Both the position numbers and the translations under genes were made by a program. A stretch of DNA of 64,000 nt from Terrimonas_A sp036262095 (lineage in GTDB: Bacteria > Bacteroidota > Bacteroidia > Chitinophagales > Chitinophagaceae), in assembly GCA_036262095.1 (NCBI GenBank), contig DATAJQ010000238.1, forward strand, positions 1 through 64,000, in the 5' to 3' direction. This document shows positions 1 through 8,253 of this stretch, one piece after another (positions within the stretch are counted from its first letter, which is position 1; every line of letters begins with the position of its first letter). Below the pieces are notes generated by a model. It did no database searches, had not been told where the DNA came from, and worked only from the letters and a program-made list of their open reading frames with translations.

Positions 1-47
1 CACCCTGCTAATTTTTTACGAAATTAGTGGTCCACGACCATACAACC

Positions 48-1418
48 ATGTACGCCATTGTAGACATAGAAACGACGGGTGGATACGCTTCTGCCAACGG
101 TATCACTGAAATATGTATTCATATTTTTGATGGTGAAACGATCGTGAACACTTTTCATTCACTGATCAATCCCCTGCAGCCCATTCCCCGCTATATCCAG
201 GCTATGACCGGCATCACGGATGAAATGGTGGAAGATGCACCCGTATTTGAAACAGTTGCCGAAAAAGTGCATGAACTGTTGCAGGATAAAATATTCGTGG
301 CACACAATGTAAATTTTGATTATTCTTTTATCAAAGCCCATCTTGAAGCAGCCGGTTATTCGTTGCAGACAAAAAAACTTTGCACCGTCCGCTTAAGCCG
401 GAAGATCATTCCGGGGCATTCATCTTACAGCCTGGGTAATCTCTGTCATTCATTGGGGATAACGATCAATGACCGGCACCGCGCAAGCGGAGACGCTACT
501 GCCACGGTAACACTTTTCCATTTATTGTTGAAAAATGATAAGGATAAGTTCATTATAAAAAGCCTGGGCCGCAGTTCCAAGGAGCAGGTATTGCCACCCA
601 ATGTGCCAAAGGAACATTTCGAGCAATTGCCTTATACACCCGGTGTGTATTATTTTCATAATGAGAAGGGCAAGATCATTTATGTGGGTAAAGCAAAGAA
701 TATCCGTTACCGGGTAAACAGTCATTTCAGCAATAACTCCGCCGCCCGCCAGCGCCAGAATTTCCTGCGTCATACATATGCTATCAGTTATCAGTCGTGC
801 GCAACAGAATTGATGGCACAGATCCTGGAATCGACCGAGATCAAAAAATTGTGGCCTGTTTTTAATTATTCCCAGAAGAATGCAGAGAACGTGTATGGCA
901 TTTTCCTGTATGAAGATCAGAATGGATATCACCGGCTGGCCATTGAAAGAAATAAAAAACAATTAAGGCCCGTTCATACCTTCCATTACCTTACAGACGG
1001 GCATGCCATCCTCCGCAAACTGATCAAAGAATATAATCTTTGTCCCAAGCTATGCTTTCTGCAAACCCTGGGAGAATGTGAGGGCAAACGCGAGCACTAT
1101 TGCCATGGCGCCTGCGAGCAGGAAGAACCACCCTCCGTTTATAATGAGCGGGTGTTGGCCGCCATCCATTCGCTCACCGAAACCCAGGCTTCTTATATGA
1201 TCATTGATCATGGGCTTGGGCCTTCTGAAAAATCCTGTGTACTGGTATGGAACGGGAAGTTCTATGGCATGGGATATTTGCCAACTGATATGCCTTTTAC
1301 ACAGGCAGAAGAATTGAAAGAGATGATCACGCCGTATAAAGAGAATTTATTTATACGGAACCTGGTGTCTTCTTACGCAGAAAGGTTTCCTGAAAAAGTA
1401 AGATTTATAAATGAGTGA
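48..1418 (+). CDS. DnaQ-type exonuclease fused to GIY-YIG (UvrC-N-like) endonuclease
   Basis: This is a two-domain nuclease, probably in DNA repair. Residues 1-165 form a 3'-5' exonuclease domain: DIETTG near residue 6 (Exo I), HNVNFDYSF (Exo II) and HRASGD (Exo III, H-x4-D type). From about residue 195 a GIY-YIG domain follows (GVYYF...IYVGKAKNIRYRV). A cysteine cluster (CPKLC ... C ... CHGAC) near residue 345 is like that seen in UvrC/Cho-type proteins. I chose ATG 48 rather than GTG 27 because MYAIVDIETTGG is the usual family start. DnaQ fused to a UvrC N-terminus is known from mycobacterial and Bacteroidota proteins; the incision role is inferred from the family. It stands alone and is followed by the inverted-repeat cassette. 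Confidence 0.9.
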   Translation: MYAIVDIETTGGYASANGITEICIHIFDGETIVNTFHSLINPLQPIPRYIQAMTGITDEMVEDAPVFETVAEKVHELLQDKIFVAHNVNFDYSFIKAHLEAAGYSLQTKKLCTVRLSRKIIPGHSSYSLGNLCHSLGITINDRHRASGDATATVTLFHLLLKNDKDKFIIKSLGRSSKEQVLPPNVPKEHFEQLPYTPGVYYFHNEKGKIIYVGKAKNIRYRVNSHFSNNSAARQRQNFLRHTYAISYQSCATELMAQILESTEIKKLWPVFNYSQKNAENVYGIFLYEDQNGYHRLAIERNKKQLRPVHTFHYLTDGHAILRKLIKEYNLCPKLCFLQTLGECEGKREHYCHGACEQEEPPSVYNERVLAAIHSLTETQASYMIIDHGLGPSEKSCVLVWNGKFYGMGYLPTDMPFTQAEELKEMITPYKENLFIRNLVSSYAERFPEKVRFINE

Positions 1419-1490
1419 TATTGGAAAAGCAAGTTTCAATTCAATAATATTTGTTCCTTGTCCAACAGGGAACAACGGCAATTCAGTAGC

Positions 1491-1564
1491 GCCTTTTCCT
1501 TGTCACCCCGGACCAGATTTAGTAAGCGTACTTCTGTAGGGAGCTAAGATCCGGGGTCTCCTCA
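1491..1564. repeat. Left inverted repeat of GIY-YIG cassette
   Basis: This 74-bp arm is repeated in inverse orientation at 1965-2039 with one or two substitutions and a small indel. Inside the arm ACCCCGGA (from 1504) and TCCGGGGT (near 1550) are perfectly complementary, so each arm can fold into its own hairpin. Together the arms bracket one small nuclease gene. Confidence 0.9.
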
Positions 1565-1584
1565 GTATTGTAATGCTATTTAAT

Positions 1585-1890
1585 TTATAAAGCATTTTTG
1601 TACCAATCTTTAGCCAGATCGATCATCTCAGGGTTCATCGTTTTAATTAATTGAATTTTCCATTCCCTTTTCCATTTTTTTAATTGCTTTTCCCTTGCAA
1701 TTGCATTTTGTATGTATGTGAAATGCTCATAATAGAGCAGGATATCGCAGTTATATTTTGATGTAAACTTGCTCTCTTTTCTTTTGTGTTGCCATATTCT
1801 TTTATCAAGATCATTTGTAACACCTGTATAAAAAACAGTGTATGTACTATTTGCAAGAATATAAACGTAAAATGAATATTTTCTGGGCAT
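1585..1890 (-). CDS. Small GIY-YIG nuclease family protein inside inverted repeats
   Basis: This 101-residue single-domain GIY-YIG protein has YVYILANS at residues 8-15, FYTGVTNDL around 21-29 and a basic stretch with a conserved Arg and Glu (DKRIWQHK, AIAREKQLKKW). I chose the ATG at 1890; an upstream in-frame ATG at 1956 would add 22 atypical residues. The family is the UPF0213/YhbQ-like stand-alone type, common in many copies in Bacteroidota. The gene is the only one between the two 74-bp inverted repeats, its stop lying 20 bp from the left arm. That layout suggests a nuclease-mobilised cassette, but mobility is inference. It has no obvious promoter of the TAnnTTTG type. Confidence 0.88.
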   Translation of the reverse strand: MPRKYSFYVYILANSTYTVFYTGVTNDLDKRIWQHKRKESKFTSKYNCDILLYYEHFTYIQNAIAREKQLKKWKREWKIQLIKTMNPEMIDLAKDWYKNAL

Positions 1891-1964
1891 TCTCCAATCT
1901 ACCAGTCTGTGACTGATAGCTGATGAGAAAAAAACATTAATAATTGATAAAAACACATTGGTTT

Positions 1965-2039
1965 TGAGGAGACCCCGGATCTTAGCTCCCTACAGAAGTA
2001 CGCTTACTAAACCTGGTCCGGGGTGACAAGGGGAAAGGC
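1965..2039. repeat. Right inverted repeat of GIY-YIG cassette
   Basis: This is the partner of 1491-1564 in inverse orientation. It contains the same internal GACCCCGGAT / TCCGGGGTGAC hairpin arms. The junctions outside the two arms (before 1491 and after 2039) show no target-site duplication that I can see. Confidence 0.9.
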
Positions 2040-2075
2040 ATTATGAAACCGAAACTTACCAACTGTCCGATTCCA

Positions 2076-2513
2076 TCAATCAAGCCACTCAAAATCTACA
2101 CTTACTGGCATTTGCGAAAACACAGCGTGCACTTCCTGTGGAGGTGTGGCCAGTTTGCGCCGGGCAAGATCAAGCCAGGCCCCATCAACAGTGATGAGAG
2201 CAGAAACCGTATCATCGTTTTTCACAACAGTATGGCGGATAGACCAGCGGGCGAAGTCTCGTTTGGCTCTGATCAGTTCGAGGTTAATGGTGACCTTATC
2301 GCCAAGGCGGATCTCTTTTTTGAAAACACATTCTTCACGAAACAGGATAGGCCCGATCTGCAGGCGTTGCATTACGGCGGCCGTAAGATTATGTTGCTCC
2401 AGTAAACTGATCCGGCAAAACGCGCCCCAATCGTAATACACAGAATGACGGAGATGGAAATTAGGGTCGAGATCGGACCAGCGGACCTGCACTTCCTGGA
2501 TAAAATTTTCCAT
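2076..2513 (-). CDS. Acyl-CoA thioesterase, hot-dog fold (4HBT/YbgC-like)
   Basis: This 145-residue protein has the hot-dog thioesterase pattern: VRWSDLDPNFHLRHSVYYDW at residues 10-29, with the Asp of the active-site region, and strand motifs GDKVTINLEL and FARWSIRHTV. The length fits YbgC/FadM-type enzymes that hydrolyse acyl-CoA in the cytoplasm. The substrate cannot be read from sequence. It lies alone, divergent from the FKBP gene, and its 3' end is close to the right arm of the GIY-YIG cassette. Confidence 0.8.
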   Translation of the reverse strand: MENFIQEVQVRWSDLDPNFHLRHSVYYDWGAFCRISLLEQHNLTAAVMQRLQIGPILFREECVFKKEIRLGDKVTINLELIRAKRDFARWSIRHTVVKNDDTVSALITVDGAWLDLARRKLATPPQEVHAVFSQMPVSVDFEWLD

Positions 2514-2579
2514 TGCTGATTAATTATTAGACCATTGCGAAATTAACGAATGGGCTGCCGAAATACGGATGGCAGCCTT

Positions 2580-2587
2580 TATTTTTG
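2580..2587 (+). promoter_or_regulatory. -7 promoter box TATTTTTG for FKBP gene
   Basis: TATTTTTG fits the Bacteroidota -7 consensus TAnnTTTG and ends 20 bp before the FKBP ATG. A 7-bp hairpin (GGCTGCC 2553-2559 / GGCAGCC 2571-2577) sits just upstream. I see no clear -33 TTG at normal spacing. Confidence 0.5.
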
Positions 2588-2607
2588 CTCTTTAATTTAA
2601 AATATAT

Positions 2608-3348
2608 ATGAAGCAAATCGCCTTGTCCGTCCTGGCGCTGGCCGCTGCAGCAAGCCTGTCGGCGCAAACAACAGCCAAACCCAAGACGCCTGTAAAAACC
2701 GTCCCTAAAAAAGTGCAGCCGGTAGCGGCCGCTGCCAAGCCTGTTCTGAAAACACTGAATGATTCTGCCAGTTATGCCATGGGAGTGAGCCTGGCAAGTT
2801 TTTATAAGCAACAAGGCGTTACCAGCATCAATGCAGCGCTCGTGTCCAAGGCCATTGCTGATGTAATGGGCAGCAAGCCTACTACCCTGGATGAGATGAC
2901 CTGCAATAACGTGATGAATAAAATGATGACCGACCTGCAGCAGTCCAAATCAAAACCCAATATTGAAAAAGGAGAAGCCTTTCTCCGTCAGAATAAAGCC
3001 AGGCCTGGTGTAAAAACAACTGCCAGCGGCCTGCAATATGAAGTGATCACAGAAGGAACCGGCATCAAGCCCGAGGCTACGGATAGTGTTACCTGTCATT
3101 ACAGGGGAACATTGGTGGATGGTATGGAATTCGATAACTCTTACTCACGCGGTGAGCCTATTACTTTCCCGCTGAACAGGGTAATACCCGGCTGGACAGA
3201 AGGTTTGCAACTGATGACCGTTGGCTCCAAATACAAACTCTATATTCCTTACACACTGGCTTATGGCCCTTCAGACAATGGCCCTATTCCCGGTGGATCA
3301 GCTTTGATCTTTGATGTGGAGTTGATTGATGTGAAAAAAGCGCATTAA
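2608..3348 (+). CDS. Secreted FKBP-type peptidyl-prolyl isomerase (Mip/FkpA-like)
   Basis: This protein catalyses cis-trans isomerisation of prolyl bonds during folding of exported proteins. Residues 1-22 are a signal peptide ending in SLSAQ, followed by an Ala/Lys/Pro-rich linker. A Mip-type N-terminal dimerisation region (NDSASYAMGVSLASFYKQQG) covers about 50-125, and the FKBP domain runs from about 140 to 244 (VTCHYRGTLVDGMEFDNSY, VIPGWTEGLQLM, YIPYTLAYG). The length of 246 is normal for the periplasmic group. The gene converges on cmk across a long inverted repeat. Confidence 0.92.
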   Translation: MKQIALSVLALAAAASLSAQTTAKPKTPVKTVPKKVQPVAAAAKPVLKTLNDSASYAMGVSLASFYKQQGVTSINAALVSKAIADVMGSKPTTLDEMTCNNVMNKMMTDLQQSKSKPNIEKGEAFLRQNKARPGVKTTASGLQYEVITEGTGIKPEATDSVTCHYRGTLVDGMEFDNSYSRGEPITFPLNRVIPGWTEGLQLMTVGSKYKLYIPYTLAYGPSDNGPIPGGSALIFDVELIDVKKAH

Positions 3349-3351
3349 GAG

Positions 3352-3437
3352 CGATGGCCGATGTTCGAATGGCCGATGACCGAATGCCTGATTCAAACAA
3401 ACAGGTCGGCCATCGGCCATTCGAACATCAGCCATCG
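3352..3437. repeat. Long imperfect inverted repeat between FKBP gene and cmk
   Basis: The arms 3352-3390 and 3402-3437 are complementary over about 36 bp with two mismatches and a 3-nt bulge, around an 11-nt loop. The arms also contain short direct repeats of the type ATGGCCGATG. It lies exactly between two convergent stops, so it could terminate both transcripts, although no T-tract follows on either side. Confidence 0.75.
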
Positions 3438-3438
3438 A

Positions 3439-4116
3439 TTACTTAAGTTCATTAACCCAACCCAGCGCCTTATGCAATTGCTGTTCCTCTGTAAGATTAG
3501 TATTATCCAACACAATCGCATCATCCGCTTTACGCAACGGGCTTACTTCCCTGTGTGAATCTATGTAATCACGCATTTCGAGATTGGATTTCACTTCCTC
3601 GATGGTGATATTGGGATTCTTTTCAAATAATTCCCTGAACCTTCTCTCCACTCTTACAGCATTATCAGCAGTCATGAAGATCTTCAGTTCTGCTTTAGGA
3701 AACACCACAGTACCGATATCGCGGCCATCCATTACAATACCTTTTTTATTCCCCATTTTCTGCTGTTGGGCCACAGCAAAGGAGCGCACTTCCCGGATAG
3801 CAGCCACTTCACTTACTTTCTCGGCCACTACCAGGTCGCGGATCACGTATTCCACGTTTTCATCATTCAGGAATATCTCACTGGTCTGTGTTTTTTCGTT
3901 GAAATGAAAATCGAGATGGATCTCTTTGAGTGCTTTATTGACTTCTTTGGTATCTGTCCAGTCAACATGATTACGTAAAAAATAAAGCGTAATGGCGCGA
4001 TACATGGCGCCACTGTCAACATACACGTAACCCAGTTTCTTTGCAAGTTGCCGGGCCAGCGTGCTTTTTCCGCAACTGGACCAGCCATCTATAGTTATGA
4101 TGATTTTTTTTGCCAC
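3439..4116 (-). CDS. cmk: Cytidylate kinase
   Basis: This enzyme phosphorylates CMP and dCMP with ATP in nucleotide metabolism. A Walker A/P-loop lies at residues 8-19 (DGWSSCGKSTLA), followed by GYVYVDSGAMYRAITLYFL. The DGRDIGTVVFP motif typical of Cmk is near residue 127, and RRFRELFEKNP forms the lid region. The length of 225 matches the family. Ser-Ser-Cys-Gly in the P-loop replaces the more usual PAGSGKS but keeps GKS. A TATTTTTG -7 box lies just upstream of the start. Confidence 0.96.
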   Translation of the reverse strand: MAKKIIITIDGWSSCGKSTLARQLAKKLGYVYVDSGAMYRAITLYFLRNHVDWTDTKEVNKALKEIHLDFHFNEKTQTSEIFLNDENVEYVIRDLVVAEKVSEVAAIREVRSFAVAQQQKMGNKKGIVMDGRDIGTVVFPKAELKIFMTADNAVRVERRFRELFEKNPNITIEEVKSNLEMRDYIDSHREVSPLRKADDAIVLDNTNLTEEQQLHKALGWVNELK

Positions 4117-4130
4117 AGGACAAAAATAAG

Positions 4131-4138
4131 AATGAAGA
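4131..4138 (-). promoter_or_regulatory. -7 promoter box for cmk
   Basis: Read on the minus strand this is TATTTTTG, a full match to TAnnTTTG, ending 14 bp before the cmk ATG. The 5' leader would be only about ten bases. Confidence 0.5.
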
Positions 4139-4144
4139 GCGAAA

Positions 4145-4174
4145 TAAAAAGGAGCGTTCTGATGAACGCTCCTT
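4145..4174 (-). terminator. Intrinsic terminator of clpC
   Basis: An 11-bp perfect stem (4149-4159 / 4164-4174) with loop TGAT is followed on the minus strand by TTTTTATTT. It begins 22 bp after the clpC stop. It also sits close to the cmk promoter and would insulate it. Confidence 0.8.
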
Positions 4175-4196
4175 ATATCTTTTAATATATAAATTC

Positions 4197-6722
4197 TTAT
4201 GCTTTCGATTTAGTTTCCACCTTCTTGAAAGAGAATTTCAGTTTATTATTCTCTTTATCCAGATCAGCCTCCAGCACATCCCCTGCTTTTACATTCATGT
4301 TCAGAATCTCCTCTGCCAGTGGGTCTTCCAGGTATTTCTGGATAGCCCTGTGCAGCGGGCGGGCACCAAACTGAACATCATATCCTTTATCTGCCAGGAA
4401 AGATTTTGCATCTTCTGTCAGCGACAGGCTGAATCCAAGGCTGGTAAGGCGCTTCATCACACCTTTCATCAGGATATCGATGATGCTGAAGATATTTTCC
4501 TTGCTGAGGCTGTTGAAGATCACCACATCATCGATACGGTTGAGGAACTCAGGAGAGAATGTACGTTTCAGCGCTTTTTCAATCACTGCTTTGTTCGCTT
4601 CATCTTCCTGCTCCATTTTGGAACTGGTAGTGAAACCAACTCCTGCCCCAAAGTCTTTCAATTGCCTTACACCGATATTGGATGTCATGATGATCAGTGT
4701 ATTCTTGAAATCCACTTTACGTCCCAGGCCATCGGTAAGCTGTCCATCGTCCAGCACCTGCAGCAGGATATTGTAGATATCCGGGTGAGCTTTTTCAATC
4801 TCATCGAGGAGGATCACGCTGTAAGGTTTACGGCGTACCCTTTCGGTGAGTTGTCCACCTTCTTCATATCCTACATATCCGGGAGGTGCGCCGATCAACC
4901 GGCTCACGGTGAATTTCTCCATGTATTCACTCATATCGATACGCACCAGCGCATCTTCCGAATCGAACATATAACGGGCGAGTGCACGCGCCAGCTCGGT
5001 TTTACCCACACCGGTGGGGCCGAGGAAGATAAAGGTGCCGATCGGTTTCTTAGGGTCTTTCAAACCGACACGGTTACGCTGGATGGCTTTCACCACTTTG
5101 GTAATTGCCTCGTCCTGACCGATCACCATACCGCGCATATCGTCTGTCATCTTACGCAGTTTCTCTGTTTCTGCCTGAACCATGCGTTTAACAGGAATAC
5201 CGGTCATCATACTTACCACTTCAGCAATCGCCTCTTCATCGATTGGATAGCGTTTGTGCTTGCTTTCTTCTTCCCAATCAGCTTTTGCTTTTTCGAGGTC
5301 TTCGGCCAGGCGTTTTTCCGTGTCGCGCAATGAGGCGGCTTCTTCAAACTTCTGGCTTTTTACCACTTTATTCTTTTCGTTCTTCACATCTTCGATCTTC
5401 TTTTCAAGATCAACGATGTTTTGGGGAACGTTGATATTTTTCAGGTGCACTCTTGCGCCCACTTCATCCATCACATCGATGGCTTTATCAGGCAGCAAAC
5501 GGTCAGTGATATAACGGTCGCTGAGTTTAACACAGGCTTCAATTGCTTCCTGGTTATACGTTACGTTATGATAATCCTCGTATTTGGATTTGATATTGTT
5601 CAGGATCTGTATGGTTTCATCTACGCTTGGAGGATCCACCATCACTTTCTGGAAGCGGCGGTCCAGAGCTCCATCTTTTTCAATGTACATACGGTACTCA
5701 TCCAGAGTGGAAGCGCCGATGCATTGCAGTTCACCACGGGCAAGTGCAGGCTTGAAGATATTGCTGGCATCGAGTGAGCCACTGGCTCCGCCTGCACCAA
5801 CAATGGTGTGCAGCTCATCGATGAACAGGATCACGTCGCGGTTCTTTTCCAGTTCGTTCATGATCGCTTTCATGCGTTCTTCAAACTGTCCGCGGTATTT
5901 GGTGCCGGCCACTAAAGCAGCCAGGTCAAGAGAGATCACTCTTTTATCAAACAGTACACGGGAAACTTTGCGTTGCACGATGCGCAGGGCAAGTCCTTCC
6001 ACGATCGCTGTTTTACCCACACCGGGTTCACCGATCAGGATCGGGTTATTCTTTTTCCGGCGGGAAAGTATTTGTGATACCCTTTCAATTTCTGATTCCC
6101 TTCCTACAATAGGATCAAGGGTTCCCATTTCCGCAAGCTTGGTGATATCGCGGCCGAAATTATCCAGTACAGGTGTTTTGCTTTTAGCATTGCCGCTTTG
6201 CTTGGATCCTTTCTGTTGGGAATACTTTTTCTCATCTTCAAAATCGTCTTCGTTCTCATCGGTGAATTCGGCACGAGGGTCATTGGATTTTACAATGCCC
6301 AGTTCCTGCCTGAACAGATCGTAGTCCACGTCAAACTGATTTAAGATTTGTGTTGCAATATTTTCCTTGTTCTTCAAGATGGAAAGCATCAGGTGCTCTG
6401 TTTCAACAGTAGTGCTTTTAAGGGCTTTTGCCTCCAGCACAGTTACCCTGATCACTTTCTCAGCCTGTTTGGTTAAAGGCAGGCTGTTGATGTTCGCGAT
6501 ATTCTTTCCTGTTTTATCCTTGACGGCCAACTCAATTTCTTTTCGTAGCTCGTATAGGTCAACATTAAAACTTTTAAGAATACGGACGGCTGTGTTATCT
6601 CCCTCCCGGATCAAACCGAGCAGGAGATGTTCGGTACCAATAAAATCATTTCCCAATCTCAGTGCTTCCTCCCTGCTGAACGAAATGATCTCCTTTACCT
6701 GGGCTGAAAAATTATTATCCAT
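4197..6722 (-). CDS. clpC: ClpC-type AAA+ unfoldase of the Clp protease
   Basis: This ATPase unfolds substrates for ClpP. The order is a Clp N-terminal double repeat (1-150), a low-complexity linker (about 160-185), a first AAA domain with Walker A GEPGVGKTA near 230 and Walker B LFIDELH near 300, a middle domain with a UVR-like segment near 430-480, and a second AAA domain with Walker A GPTGVGKTE near 560. A VGF motif in FGAGVGFTTSS fits the ClpP-docking loop, and a ClpB D2-small domain closes the protein. The length of 841 is typical. A hairpin terminator follows the stop. No clpP or mcsAB neighbours are present. Confidence 0.96.
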   Translation of the reverse strand: MDNNFSAQVKEIISFSREEALRLGNDFIGTEHLLLGLIREGDNTAVRILKSFNVDLYELRKEIELAVKDKTGKNIANINSLPLTKQAEKVIRVTVLEAKALKSTTVETEHLMLSILKNKENIATQILNQFDVDYDLFRQELGIVKSNDPRAEFTDENEDDFEDEKKYSQQKGSKQSGNAKSKTPVLDNFGRDITKLAEMGTLDPIVGRESEIERVSQILSRRKKNNPILIGEPGVGKTAIVEGLALRIVQRKVSRVLFDKRVISLDLAALVAGTKYRGQFEERMKAIMNELEKNRDVILFIDELHTIVGAGGASGSLDASNIFKPALARGELQCIGASTLDEYRMYIEKDGALDRRFQKVMVDPPSVDETIQILNNIKSKYEDYHNVTYNQEAIEACVKLSDRYITDRLLPDKAIDVMDEVGARVHLKNINVPQNIVDLEKKIEDVKNEKNKVVKSQKFEEAASLRDTEKRLAEDLEKAKADWEEESKHKRYPIDEEAIAEVVSMMTGIPVKRMVQAETEKLRKMTDDMRGMVIGQDEAITKVVKAIQRNRVGLKDPKKPIGTFIFLGPTGVGKTELARALARYMFDSEDALVRIDMSEYMEKFTVSRLIGAPPGYVGYEEGGQLTERVRRKPYSVILLDEIEKAHPDIYNILLQVLDDGQLTDGLGRKVDFKNTLIIMTSNIGVRQLKDFGAGVGFTTSSKMEQEDEANKAVIEKALKRTFSPEFLNRIDDVVIFNSLSKENIFSIIDILMKGVMKRLTSLGFSLSLTEDAKSFLADKGYDVQFGARPLHRAIQKYLEDPLAEEILNMNVKAGDVLEADLDKENNKLKFSFKKVETKSKA

Positions 6723-6868
6723 TTTTAGGTAATTGGTTGTTATACAATATTAACAAATTAATTCGGATTCCTGCTCCTCCCTATTTATAAACGGAATGTT
6801 GATAATTTAAGTTGTCAAGGGATGCTAAAATTTTGCTATTTGCCTGGACAAGAATCTAAATTTACAGT

Positions 6869-7267
6869 ATGCAGGTCAAAATAGATACCAAAGAGAAATT
6901 TCATGCCATCACGGTGCCGGGCCCAACACTTTCTGCTACAATGACAGAAGAACTGGAAAATATCTTAGTCCCTTACCTGCAAAATGACGCGCAGCAACCC
7001 GATGGGCAGGTCAAAAATGTGGTGCTGATACTCCAAGACATTCAAAATATGGATTATGCTGCGGCTGGCAAACTGGTAGATATTCAGCAAAAGTTCTATG
7101 AAAATAACGCCTCCTTTGTGGTTTGCTCGCTTCAGAAACAAGTGGAGGAATTCCTCGACAAAAATGAACTTTTGGAGCTGATGAATGTTACACCCACCGA
7201 AAGCGAAGCCTGGGACATTGTGCAAATGGAAGAGATTGAAAGGGAATTACTGGATGGGGAAGGTTAA
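6869..7267 (+). CDS. STAS-domain protein (anti-sigma-factor-antagonist-like)
   Basis: This 132-residue protein has the STAS layout: an N-terminal strand pair (VKIDTKEKFHAITVPG), a central VVLILQDIQNMDYAAAGKLVDI segment and a last helix with VTPTESEAWD. In SpoIIAA-like proteins a Ser or Thr in the DSSG loop is phosphorylated. Here the corresponding MDYAAAGKL has alanines, so classical phospho-regulation is unlikely. It sits 76 bp upstream of the RNase Z gene on the same strand. A STAS protein paired with rnz is common in Bacteroidota, but its role there is unknown to me. Confidence 0.75.
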   Translation: MQVKIDTKEKFHAITVPGPTLSATMTEELENILVPYLQNDAQQPDGQVKNVVLILQDIQNMDYAAAGKLVDIQQKFYENNASFVVCSLQKQVEEFLDKNELLELMNVTPTESEAWDIVQMEEIERELLDGEG

Positions 7268-7343
7268 GTTTGAGTCTGCCGTCGATAGTCAGGGGCGGTA
7301 GTATGAAAAGTTTTGATGTAATATTTCCTTTGTATTTTAGCTG

Positions 7344-8246
7344 ATGCTCGCTGTAACGATTCTTGGAAATAACTCTGCCGTACCGGCCTTCGACCGCCAC
7401 CCCACCAGCCAGGTAGTTACCCAGGATGGTACTAATTATTTGGTGGACTGTGGAGAGGGTACGCAGATCCAGATGATCAACTATAAAATCCGCCGGAGTA
7501 AGATCTCCCATATTTTTATTTCACACCTGCATGGCGACCATTATTTTGGTTTGGTTGGCCTGCTCAATTCCTTTGGTCTGCTTAGTCATCAGCAGGAGTT
7601 GCATGTATACGCCCCTGCTCCTTTACAGGAGATCATCGAAATGCAGTTGCGGGTAGCAGATACCAGGCTTTGTTATCCTTTGCATTTTCATGTCATCAGT
7701 GGGGAAGCAGTTTTGGTGAACAATGATAAGATCGAGATCCGTTGTTTTCCGACCCAGCATCGCATTGAATGTTATGGTTTTTCTTTCCGGGAAAAAAAGA
7801 AACCAAGAAGGCTGATCCTGGAGAGCGTTAAAGAGAATAATATCCCGCTTCATTTTTATGAGAACCTGAAAAACGGGGAAGATTTTGTGACCACGGCCGG
7901 TGAAGTGATCCGTAATGAATGGCTTACCATCGCCGCACCAAAAGGGAAAAGCTATGCTTTTTGTGCAGACACCCGTTACTTTGAACCTATTATTGATCAT
8001 ATCAGGGATATGGACATGATCTATCATGAAACCACTTATCTCGATAACCTGCGCGACCGCGCCTACGAACGGTTTCATTCCACTACCAAACAAGCCGCGT
8101 TGATAGCACAGAAAGCTAATGTCAAAAAATTACTGATCGGGCATTTCAGCAGTAAGTACGATACGCTGGAAGAATTTGAGCGCGAAGCAAGGGATGTGTT
8201 CCCCAATACGGATATAGCACAGGAAGGAGTTACTTACCGGGTTTAA
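7344..8246 (+). CDS. rnz: Ribonuclease Z (tRNA 3'-processing endonuclease)
   Basis: This metallo-beta-lactamase-fold enzyme trims the 3' trailer of tRNA precursors. HLHGDHYFG near residue 62 is the zinc motif HxHxDH. Other metal ligands fit FCADTRY near 210 and the late IGHFSSKY. The length of 300 and the opening LGNNSAVPAFDRHPTS match the bacterial short form. tRNA-Asp in this window has no encoded CCA, which is consistent with RNase Z processing. A perfect 28-bp palindrome follows 7 bp after the stop. Confidence 0.94.
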   Translation: MLAVTILGNNSAVPAFDRHPTSQVVTQDGTNYLVDCGEGTQIQMINYKIRRSKISHIFISHLHGDHYFGLVGLLNSFGLLSHQQELHVYAPAPLQEIIEMQLRVADTRLCYPLHFHVISGEAVLVNNDKIEIRCFPTQHRIECYGFSFREKKKPRRLILESVKENNIPLHFYENLKNGEDFVTTAGEVIRNEWLTIAAPKGKSYAFCADTRYFEPIIDHIRDMDMIYHETTYLDNLRDRAYERFHSTTKQAALIAQKANVKKLLIGHFSSKYDTLEEFEREARDVFPNTDIAQEGVTYRV

Positions 8247-8253
8247 GGTATCC

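Noticed and set aside
27..47. GTG start for the DnaQ fusion
   Set aside because: ATG 48 begins the conserved exonuclease core directly; the seven extra residues are not family-like.
2043..2405. 120-codon plus-strand frame
   Set aside because: Shadow of the thioesterase gene on the opposite strand.
4110..5333. 407-codon open frame on the plus strand
   Set aside because: It lies wholly antisense to clpC, has no recognisable domain, and its composition follows from clpC codons.
5584..6324. 246-codon open frame opposite clpC
   Set aside because: Ser/Arg-rich shadow of clpC on the other strand with no domain or promoter.
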